From: Calycina herbarum
Taxonomy: Eukaryota; Ascomycota; Leotiomycetes; Helotiales; Pezizellaceae
DNA: 64,000 bases
NCBI GenBank assembly: GCA_001414485.1
Contig: LLEY01000012.1
Coordinates: 186,001 to 250,000, forward strand
Direction: 5' to 3'
In this document: one piece after another, positions 1 through 9,239 of the stretch
Position numbering within the stretch: position 1 is the stretch's first letter
How the letters are laid out: each line of letters begins with the position of its first letter
Position numbers and translations under genes: made by a program
Notes under the pieces: generated by a model
Database searches by the model: none
Seen by the model: only the letters and a program-made list of their open reading frames with translations
Told to the model about the DNA's origin: nothing

Positions 1-657
1 GATATATACGCTATATAAGTAAAAGAAGACGAATAATATATTATAGTAGAGATTAAGAAATAGATTATTCGCAAAGAAGAAAGAAAGAGAGAAGCTCTTC
101 CTTAGCTATTTATATATCTATAAAAGAGGATATCTACGATATTTATAATCTCGCTTAGCGAGCTACTTAGAAGCGAGCTTAAAAGTAAGCTTATTTACTA
201 AATCAAAAACTCTTATAAGATCTTACGTCTCTAACGACTCTATATATCAACTTTGACTAAAGGTCTCTAGACTCTCTTCTTTAATTAAGAATAAGTAAGC
301 TATCTATTAAGTATATAACGAGATACGTATAAGAAGAGAGGAAGACTTACTTTATAGTAACGTAGACACTGAAATAAACCGCTCTACTACTCTCTTCTCT
401 CTCTTAGAGCTAAGTAAAGAGGTACTTATAAACACGGAAAGGAACTGCTCTTCTCTCTTTCTTCTAAACCTCTTCTCTTAGCTAGAAAGCCTGGATTCTT
501 ACCTCTTCTCTCTATAAATAGACGAGGTCTTCTAAGATAATACTATTTCTAAGTTCTATAAATTAATATATATAAGTCTAGCGAGTACTAGAAGCTAGTA
601 CTTTAACTTACTTACTCTAAGCGAGTAGATATAGTACTTATCTAAGAACTATATATT
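1..657. repeat. AT-rich RIP-degraded DNA left of the retrotransposon
   Basis: The stretch is very rich in TpA and in TAA/TAG triplets in all frames, and there is no open frame of note. Together with 8204-9060 it forms the older DNA into which the LTR element inserted. Traces of a former coding frame on the plus strand, broken mainly by TAG/TAA, can be followed for short distances, but I recognise no family. Confidence 0.6.
653..657. repeat. Left 5-bp target site duplication (ATATT)
   Basis: ATATT directly precedes the 5' LTR and is repeated exactly at 8199-8203 directly after the 3' LTR. A 5-bp duplication is usual for Ty3/Gypsy integrases. In AT-rich DNA a chance match is possible, but its exact placement at both LTR ends makes it convincing. 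Confidence 0.85.
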
Positions 658-932
658 TGTGATAGAACTATTAGGAATTGATCGGAATTGGAATTGCCGA
701 GTCTACGTGCCGAATAGGATACGATACGGATGTTGTTTCAGGTTTTAGAAAAACCAGATAGCTTCTAGACTTACTATTGTCCGAACCTCTTGTAAATAGC
801 TGCCTCCTCTCTATCGGGAAAGACTAATTTGGTCTTTTCCTTCGTATTAGAGCCTAGTATTCGGATATGTCATTCTATCGAACGCACTTCTATATGCCTC
901 TTTTATAGTAGTATCTCTTTCGTGCTGTTATA
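658..932 (+). repeat. 5' LTR (275 bp)
   Basis: It begins TGTGATAGAACT and ends GTTATA; the terminal CA expected of an LTR has probably become TA by RIP. It aligns without gaps to 7924-8198, with about 16 differences by eye of which all but one are transitions. Confidence 0.93.
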
Positions 933-1959
933 TTAAAAGACTAAATTCGACTCTGCCGGGGACGGCCTGTTATAATATCTTACTCGAGCGTGCCGGCGTA
1001 CTTGCTTCGAATTCGATTCGGCCTAGATTCGGATTAGTATATCGATAACCTTAAATAGCTAGGTAATCAGAGACTACCTAGACGGCTAGTAATACCGGGG
1101 TTTGGTGTCTGAACAGTTAGCTAGTAAAATCGTAGGCGATTCTTACGTTAATAGGAGTGGACTACGCTGAGTACTCCTAAGACTCCTAATAACCCTCTCT
1201 GTGTAGGGATTGCTATATAAGATATAGACAGTCGACGATATATAGTTACCTGGAAGGCTCTCGAATCTACCCCTTAACCCCTCTGAACAGTATACGATAT
1301 GCTAGAATAAGGAGAGACCCTAGGTCCCTCTAAAGCTCCGCTTAAGAGCGTTAAGCAACCTACTAGGGAAGCTAGTAGACCCCTCTCCGAAAGGTCTACG
1401 AACCGTACTTACACGCCTAAAAACAAAAGGTCCTAGAAAGGAAAGTAACCTGCTCGAAACCCTAAAGACAACCGAGACTTTTCTAATGCGGACGAGATAC
1501 GGGGCGTAGTATAAGGCTTAGAAGAAAAACTTTAAGATAATAACAATCGGTTTATATAGTTGGAATTAATTATAAGCAAACTTAGGAATTAAATTAGAGA
1601 CCCTCAACCTCAACGATCCCGATCCGAGAACGACCCTCCTTCCCTTCTAAGTCCTATACTAGACCCCTTTCGCTTAAGAGATCCTGCCTCTGATGCCTTC
1701 CCTCGACGGCAGACTACCTTACTCGACTCCGAAGGTAGTCCGAATCCTATCCGACCTGCGAAAAGCAAGATTATAGAAAAGATTAAACCCTTAGATGACG
1801 GTATATCACCTATATACCGATAATAGAAGATATTAGTACGCGATAGACTACTAGTGAATGTCGATTATTATAATATAAGCCTGACTCGAAAGACCCTTAT
1901 ATAAGGAACAACTACTAGACTTGCTAGGAACTACCTTAAGCCTAGATATAAGTCTAAAT

Positions 1960-2610
1960 CGATTTATATTGCTTTCTACGATTATTAAGATATAATTAAA
2001 CTTTTAGATTTATATTTCTTAACTGGATATAAGATAGAGGATATACGGAACGCCTTCTAGGCCTTGTAGATAGGTGGAAAGGATCACGCTAGAGAAACGT
2101 TTGCTGACTTTAGAGGTCGCTTTTCGAGTATAGCTATACTTGGAGGGATACTAGAGTTAGAACAGTTCTTCTATATATAGGAAAAGATTATACTATAGCT
2201 ACGAAACTCAGCTGCTATACTTAAGAGACGTTAGAACTATAACTTCGTTGAAATAGTAGTAGATCTTCTAGCCTTAGATAAGGAAAAACGCTGAAACGCT
2301 AAGTTATATATAGCTAATATAACTAAGCTAGTTAGTACAACTACTTCGGTTAAAAGGACTGCCTTTCAACCCTTATCTAGTATAATACCGAAACCCTCCC
2401 TACCTATACGAGGATCCTTCCCTACTGTTTAGACTACTTCTTAAACTTTTAAACCTACCTCAACTCCTAAACGCTAAAAGACTACGGATCGAGTCCTAGC
2501 TAGTGTAACGTGTCACTACTATAGTAAGCCCGGATATTACAAACCTGATTGCTCTTAGCTACCTAGTATTAAAGAGATAGTCTAGGAAGTGGACGAAGAT
2601 GATATATAAG
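1960..2610 (+). pseudogene. gag remnant with CCHC zinc knuckle
   Basis: A former gag frame can be followed through a capsid-like part, including a stretch reading FRGRFSSIA near 2110. A zinc-knuckle box follows, starting with the TGT at 2511, with spacing C-x2-C-x4-H-x4-C. The second Cys and the His are now Tyr codons (TGT to TAT and CAC to TAC), which are G-to-A and C-to-T changes. Several TAG/TAA codons interrupt the frame. The true gag start lies further upstream and cannot be fixed. Confidence 0.75.
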
Positions 2611-2639
2611 TCCTTATAGAGTACCTCGATTTAGACCCG

Positions 2640-5600
2640 GATTAGAGGGAAAACGAGGCAGCTTAGGTAAAGACTTCTTCCTAGGCCTATATAAATGTAA
2701 CCTATTAAACCTTAATCTTTCTAGCCTTATAGGAGGAAACTAATTCCTTATAGATACGACCCTTAGTATATACAAATACGGTGTTAAGTTACGAGCTTTA
2801 ATAGATATAGGAGCGAACGGTTTTCTATTCTTAAATCAATCTTTAGCTCTACAACTAGCCTAATTACTAGGATTATAGATTTAAAATTTACTATACTCGG
2901 TGCCTGTTCGTAGATACGACAGTAGTATTAAGAGTAAGGCAACGCGGTTTATACGGCTATATCTAAACCTAGATAGACGTCGTATTTGTAACTGCCTCTT
3001 TATTGTCCTAAATCTTAGATAATAAGACTTAATTATTAGAAACAAATAGTTAAAACACTTTAAAATTCTCCTTAACCTTGCTAGGAATTAACTTATTTAG
3101 CTAGCTAAAACCCTACTAACTTCTTACTTCGGAAAGGAGATCTTACTTTCTTTAACTTCTAGCCGGATCTAGAAGCCTTATTTAAATATATAGTTAGATA
3201 TAAATAGAAGGGATCACGCTCTCTATTAAGACGAAAAACGACGGAAGAAGGGTAAACTCTTAGCTAAGTTATTACTATTATCTACGACTCTAACTCCTAA
3301 CCTTTCTGCCTCTAACTCTGGTCTAAATCCCCTCCGACCTGTAAGTATAGCCTAGACGGATTAGACTATATACTTATTTATTAGCGAGATAAGTGTAAAT
3401 GCTTTGTATTTTAATATAAAACGACCTGATACTAAGTTCTTTATAACTAGCATCTACGAATTAGATTAGATTATTAAAGAGAAGTTAGCTCTGTCTATAG
3501 ACGACGCTGAGACTATAGATCTGATACGGTCCTAACTCTCTAAAGGTTATTTCTTATACTAAGATGTATTCTTAAAGGCAGCCTTAGACAAACTTCCTCC
3601 TTACTGTAAATATAATTATAAAATCACCTTAAACGAACTACTTCCTACCTCCTACTCCCTGCTATATTAACAGTTAACCGTAGAGCTATAAGCGACGAAA
3701 GAGTACCTTATCGATAATTTAAATAAAGGATTTATTATTAATAGTAATAGTCCTTTTACCTTACTAGTACTCTTCGTTAAAAAGCCTAATAGCGATAAGC
3801 TACGGTTCTATATCGATTATCGGAAGCTTAATACTCTTACTTAAAACGACCCTTACCTGATTCCTCGTATCGACGAACTCCTTTCGAGAATAAGGAAAGC
3901 TAAGATCTTTACTAAGTTAGATATATAATAAGCCTTCTACTATATCTAAATAGACCCTGACTTAGAAGAGATAACTATGTTTAAGACTAGGTATAGAATA
4001 TATAAATATAAGGTCCTTCCTTTTAGACTCTATAATAGACCTGCTACCTACTAACGTTATATAAACAACGTCTTAATCGAATATCTAGATGACTTCTATA
4101 TTGCTTACCTAGACGATATATTAATTTATTTAGATAGTATCGAAGAATATAAGGAATAAGTTAGGAAGGTCTTAAATCGGCTCTGAGAAGTAGGACTCTA
4201 AGTAGATATTAAGAAAAGCGAATTTAGTATTACCTAAGTTAAATATCTCGGTTATATATTAACTATAAAAGGACTCGAAGTAGACCTCGAGAAAGTGGAA
4301 CCTCTACGTAACTAGGCCTGACTAAGCACTGTAACAGGTGTAAAGTCCTACCTAGGCTTTTATAGTTTCTATAGATAATTTATTAAGAACTTTAGTAAAA
4401 TCGCAAAACCTCTAACTACTATAACGCGCCCTTTAGAGCCGTTTTAGTAGACACTCGAATGCGAGAAAGCCTTCGAAGAATTACAGACCTAGCTACTCTT
4501 AGTTTAAGCTTTATACTACTTCGACCTTGAACTTAATACGAAGCTGGAGATAGACTCTTCTAATAGAGTAATAGTAGGTATATTCTCTTAATAATACAGT
4601 AATCGGTGGTATCCTATAGGTTTTTACTCCCACGTCCTAGTCGGCTACGAAGCGAATTAGGAAATCTATAACAAGGAATTGTTTATAATTATTAAAGCGT
4701 TTAAGAAGTAGAGGCCTAAACTCATGTTGTGTTAGAGCTATATCGACGTATACTCGGACTATAGATCCTTAGTATACTTTATAATAACTAAGCTACTTAC
4801 AGCTAAGTAAGTACGATAGATGGAATTCCTATCCGACTTTAATTTCTAGATCCGATTTACGTCTAGAATAGCAAATTAAAAGGCAGATATCCTAACTAGA
4901 CGTGAGTAAGACATTAAAATATAGGATTAGGTTAAGTTAAACAGCCGCTCGTATACCCTTTTCGGACCTGTTAGGTTAGACCCCTAAATCAACACCGATC
5001 TTACTCAAACCTTTTTATAAAAATAAGCGACATCTATTAGTATAATTTAGCTAGATATTATACTAAAATCTAAGTCGGACCTGATTTAGAGGCTAAAGGC
5101 AGACAATATACAATCCTTCTAGAAAGAGCGTAGCCAACTTAAGAACGGTTATACCATCTCGCTAGATAATTTACTCCTATTTAGAGGACGGCTTTGTATC
5201 TAAAGAAACACCAAACTCTATACGAATCTAATCCGAGAAGTCTACGACCAAGTATCTAGTACTCACCTAAGTGTCTAAAAGACATACCAGTTGTTAGCTC
5301 CTGCCTACTACTAGATCGGTATAGGTTCAGACTATAAAGTGTACGTGGCTAACTACTGAGTGTGTAGATACTCTTATCCTTGATAGACTAAACAGTAAGG
5401 GTTTCTTTACCTACTACTAGTTCCTAATTACTCGATATAGTATTTATATATAGATTTTAAGTCCTTTCTAAAAGACAAACACGGATATAACGCTATACTA
5501 GTATTTATAGACCGCTTTAGAAAGGATTTAGTATCTATTCCCTACTATTCTACAACCGACACTAGAGGATTAGCTTAACTTTTCATATAATAGATCTATT

Positions 5601-6690
5601 GTTTTAGATACTGTCTTAAATCGATTACGTCTAATAAAGGACCTTAATTCGTCTTAGCTTTTTAGACAGAATTCTGTCGTATTATTAGTATTAAGCTTAA
5701 GCTCTCTATAGCTTACTATAAACAAATAGATAGTTAGATAGAGATTATAAACTAATATATCGATTAGAGACTAAGGCCTTTCGTAACCTACTACTAGGAT
5801 AATTAGAGCGAGTTAATCCCTCTAATAGACCGAGTATAAATAACCCTCCCGTACTCCTTAATCGGTATAACCCCTTATCAGCTTAAGTTTAGACTTGATT
5901 TAAGAACCTTGTAGGACTAGAATACCTTAAAGACTTCTATTCCCTAGAAACGATTAAATTATAATAAGGCAGCTAAAATAGCCTAACGTATATACTTGGC
6001 CTAGAACGTAGCTAAAGATAACATAACCAAAGCCTAGTAGAGAATGTAAGACAATATAAATCAACACTAAAGAGCTATCAACTAGGATGTTAGTAATAAA
6101 GTCTACTTATTAATAAGGAACCTTAAGATAAATCGACCTAGCCGAAAGCTAGCTAAGTAGTGGACAGGACCCTTTAAAATACTAGAACGTATAAGACACT
6201 CTTATAGGTTAAAGCTCCTAGAAGGATTATTAATTTATAACGTTTTCGTTATAGACATACTGTCTAAGGACCTGAATACCCCCCTACCTGGATAGGAAGC
6301 CCTAGAGTCACCCCTAGAGATTATTTAGAGTATATAAGAATAGGAAGTTTAAGAGATTCTTGCTAGTAGACTTTTTAGGAGACAACTATAGTATTAAGTA
6401 AAATAGGTTAGCTACGATTCTGACCCTACTTAGTATCTTACTGACAATTTTTAAGGTTTACTATATCGATTAAGGGACTTCTACGTTAAATACCTAGAGT
6501 AACCGGGACTACCCCGACTCCTCTCTAAATAGATACGTATATAGGAAATAGATAAGGATAAGTAAAGAGTTTATTATTTAACTAAATAACTCTTAAGAAT
6601 GCTACTAATCCTAGTTACCCCTAAATAACTTAAAATCGATAAAGTAGAAGAATAAGAAGACAATACCGAGTTGCTACTAAATAGGATCTA
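2640..6690 (+). pseudogene. pol remnant: protease, RT, RNase H, integrase, chromodomain
   Basis: All recognisable motifs share one frame. The protease motif IDIGAN is near 2801. Reverse transcriptase has KLRFYIDYR near 3800 and YLDDILIY at 4106-4129. An RNase H stretch with YNKEL is near 4670. The integrase catalytic start DFKSF is near 5453, followed by a SNKGP stretch near 5628 where the second catalytic Asp would be expected and Asn is found. A chromodomain-like segment with YDSDPT is near 6410. The frame is broken only by TAA/TAG, mostly where Trp or Gln would be expected. Its C-terminal end, about 6540-6690, is uncertain and meets the end of the antisense gene tail to tail. Confidence 0.9.
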
Positions 6691-7415
6691 AAGCTCAACC
6701 TCCTCTGCCCCAGCTACCTCGTTAGCCAGCTATATAACAGCAGCCTTAGCCTCCTCCTTATCATCCTCGTCCTTATAATCCTCCTCCTTACCATTCTCCC
6801 TACTAAAAGGGACCTAAACCAGCTCATCTCCAGGAACCCCCTCCACCTCCGCGTGCTTACGCTTCTTACTCTAACAACCACCCGCGACCCGCAAGCTCTT
6901 TAGATAGGCTTCGAAGAGGTCCTAAATCTAGACCTATACAGTATTACCGGCCTATTAGAATGTTAGTCTAAAATCACCTCTATAACCGCACCAACTAAGG
7001 AAGGAATACTTACAGCAACCTCGACGCGAAGCGCCCGAGTCTCCTCGAGGAGCGCGTACTACAACTCCGTCATAGTCTTAGGTGCCTCCGTAGCAGCAAC
7101 GACTATGATCTTGTTAATAGCCTTAGCAGCCTTCTTAATCGCAACCGGGCTTTCTAAGAGCTATAAGATAATAAACTCCTTCTCTATAAACTAGGGCAAC
7201 TATAATAGTCAGTATAGGTTTAGACTTGGTTTAGACTTAGGACTGCTTACCGGGACATAAACAGCGTTCTGCCTAACGTAATACTCACACTTCTTAGATA
7301 TGTCTTTTACGAAGACATACTCGTGCTCCCCGTCTCTAGCTTTTGCTCGAAGGCACCGAACGCAGCAGACGCGGTAGGCATCCGGAAGGGCACTAGTAGG
7401 GCAAGGAAGAGGCAT
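6688..7415 (-). pseudogene. Antisense spliced cysteine-rich gene carried inside the retrotransposon (RIP-damaged)
   Basis: Three exons read on the minus strand: 7415-7251, 7199-7014 and 6951-6688. Both introns have clean signals (GTAAGC...CTGAC...TAG and GTAAGT...CTAAC...TAG) and all junctions are phase 0, giving about 204 codons. The N-terminal part has CCVRC followed by KKCEYYVRQN, so two CxxC-type pairs of which one Cys is now Tyr. The C-terminal part has a basic KKRKH patch and then a Lys/Glu/Asp-rich tail. In-frame TAG codons are explained by G-to-A or C-to-T change. An in-frame ATG also exists at 7439. From memory, similar Cys-rich hypothetical proteins occur repeatedly in fungal genomes; this could not be checked. 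The function is unknown. Confidence 0.7.
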
Positions 7416-7439
7416 TATGCTATGTAAACTGATTAGCAC

Positions 7440-7909
7440 TCCGAATCAGCCCTGACTCTGAAGGTGAAGACTTACGTTGTAGGTGTGTATATATTATATA
7501 TTTATATGTCTAAAGACGTTAGTATAGGAAGATATACCTGATCGGAGGGTATTCTTACGATTTGATTTGTTGTTGTTTATTAGAAAGGAAAGAGGAAAAG
7601 AAATCAGAATCGAGGGCGAGTTAGCTGCTAATATACAACTAACAATAATAGCTGGCGTGTTACGATTATTATTTATTACTATTATTATAAACGGCAATAG
7701 CGAATAAGTCGCAAATGCTACTATAGCCTACCGACTCCTACCCGATAGCTAATTAGATCTCTTTTTTCGTTTGTCGCTATTGTTATACAAAAGACAACTA
7801 ACAAACCACAATTTAAACCACAAACGACAATACTGCCGCCTACAGACACCGCCCACCGATATCGTACCAATACCGCACCGACAATACGAAGCCTCGAGGA
7901 CGAGTCTTT
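7440..7909. other. Non-coding internal region before the 3' LTR
   Basis: About 470 bp lie between the antisense gene start and the polypurine tract. It is less AT-rich near its right end. I see no motif beyond a possible promoter for the antisense gene, which would have to lie here or in the 3' LTR. Confidence 0.5.
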
Positions 7910-7923
7910 TCAAGGAGGGGGGA
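7910..7923 (+). other. Polypurine tract
   Basis: A purine run containing AAGGAGGGGGGA abuts the 3' LTR, the usual position of the plus-strand primer of LTR retrotransposons. Confidence 0.75.
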
Positions 7924-8198
7924 TGTGATAGAACTATCAGGAATTGATCGGAATTGGAATTGCCGAGTCTACGTGCCGAATGGGATACGATACGGATGTT
8001 GTTTTAGGTTTTAGAAAAGCCAGATGGCTTCCGGACATACTATTGTCCGAACCTCTTATAAATAGCTGCCTCCTCTCTATCGGGAAAGACCAATTTAGTC
8101 TTTTCCTTCGTATCAGAGCCTAGTATTCGGATATGTCATTCTATCGAACGCACTTCCATATGCCTCTTTTGTAGTAGTATCCCTTTCGTGCCGTTATA
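7924..8198 (+). repeat. 3' LTR (275 bp)
   Basis: It is the gap-free partner of 658-932. It keeps slightly more C/G than the 5' copy at the differing sites, for example ATCAG against ATTAG and CCATATG against CTATATG, so RIP hit the two LTRs unequally. Confidence 0.93.
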
Positions 8199-8203
8199 AT
8201 ATT
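8199..8203. repeat. Right 5-bp target site duplication (ATATT)
   Basis: Exact copy of 653-657 immediately after the 3' LTR. Confidence 0.85.
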
Positions 8204-9060
8204 TATTAAAAGGAGATTAGCTACTAGATTATAAGGTGTTATCTAAACTACTACTACTTTATATCTATCTATAACTAGAATAATAACTCTCTTAGAGTAC
8301 TTACTTTTATATAAAAAGAGACGGGTATTCTTATAAGTTAGCAGTCCTCTATAATACTCTCGCTTAAATCTCGAGACCTTGTTTATATCGAGATTACCTC
8401 CTTTTAAAGCACTCTGCTATATATACTTAACGTATATAACGCTTCTCTAGGTACTAAGAGAGTAGAAGAGGCTGTTAACTATGTTCTTAGCTTAGTATAT
8501 ATTCTTATAACTATTACGAACTATAACTAAAGACAAAGGTATAAGAGTATATATATATAAATACGAGAATTTAAAGCTATAGTTCTATCTACGAAGGCAA
8601 CGCGGGTTATATACCTAGAGAAAAGAAGTTACTAAGTAAGTATAAGCTATAAGAAGCTGAAATCTTATATAAGCTATAAAGAGCTAGAATCACATATAGC
8701 TGAGATCTTACTATAGCTTTCGTTATAGCTATAAGGAGCTAAGATCTCGCTATAGCTCTCGTTATAGATCTATATATCTCGAGGTAATTACCGAGGTCAC
8801 GTGCTTTGTCACGTGTATTCTTCTAGGTTACGGACCAGCGCTGTAACACTATATATACACGTTATATTACTTTTAATAATTTATAATATTTTAAATAGTA
8901 GATTTAAAGTTATATAGTATATATATTTAGTATAATACTAGGTAGTATATATTAATAGAAAGTAAGTATTAAACGATTATAATAAGTATATATTTAATAG
9001 ATATATATATGCTCTATTACCTTATACTTTCTACTTCTTCTTATACTTGAATTTTACGAT
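8204..9060. repeat. AT-rich RIP-degraded DNA right of the retrotransposon
   Basis: TpA-rich with no coding frame. It contains degenerate direct repeats of an AGCTATAAGGAGCT-like unit at about 8640-8770 and two GTCACGTG octamers at 8796-8803 and 8808-8815. The sequence beyond the octamers, to the ACACT near 8850, resembles the end of a fungal Tc1/pogo-type DNA transposon. That would make the target of the LTR element itself a transposon; this is inference from memory. Confidence 0.5.
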
Positions 9061-9090
9061 TTAAGTATTACGAATACTCTCACTTTAAGC

Positions 9091-9153
9091 TTTACGATTT
9101 ACAGTTTACGATTTGCGATTTGCGATTTGCGGTTTGCGGTTTACGATTTGCGA
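9091..9153. repeat. Heptanucleotide tandem array (9 copies of TTTRCGR)
   Basis: Nine consecutive 7-bp units vary only among TTTACGA, TTTACAG, TTTGCGA and TTTGCGG. Most of the variation is A/G and C/T transitions, as if RIP or deamination had acted on a TTTGCGG-type array. It marks the border between the AT-rich block and normal DNA. Confidence 0.9.
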
Positions 9154-9239
9154 TTTAGTTGTTTTTGGAGTTTAGTGCGTTCAGGATGCCGTAATAGTTG
9201 AACTTTTCACTACACTGATTTCTACGTCGCTCCTTCTCT

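Larger units (their letters stand above)
658..8198 (+). mobile_element. Full-length RIP-mutated Ty3/Gypsy chromovirus LTR retrotransposon
   Basis: The element is 7541 bp with two 275-bp LTRs and a 5-bp ATATT target duplication. The internal order is a gag zinc knuckle, aspartic protease, reverse transcriptase, RNase H, integrase and a chromodomain, which defines the chromovirus branch of Ty3/Gypsy. A purine tract precedes the 3' LTR. Pol motifs from protease (about 2795) to chromodomain (about 6500) stay in one frame; the gag zinc knuckle lies in a different frame, consistent with a -1 gag/pol shift. Damage is almost entirely premature TAA/TAG from C-to-T or G-to-A changes, as expected from RIP rather than slow indel decay. 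An antisense gene occupies 6688-7415. The copy is dead. Confidence 0.93.

Noticed and set aside
7494..7697. 67-aa frame in the retroelement 3' region
   Set aside because: Asn/Ile-rich chance frame in AT-rich DNA; does not join the antisense exons.
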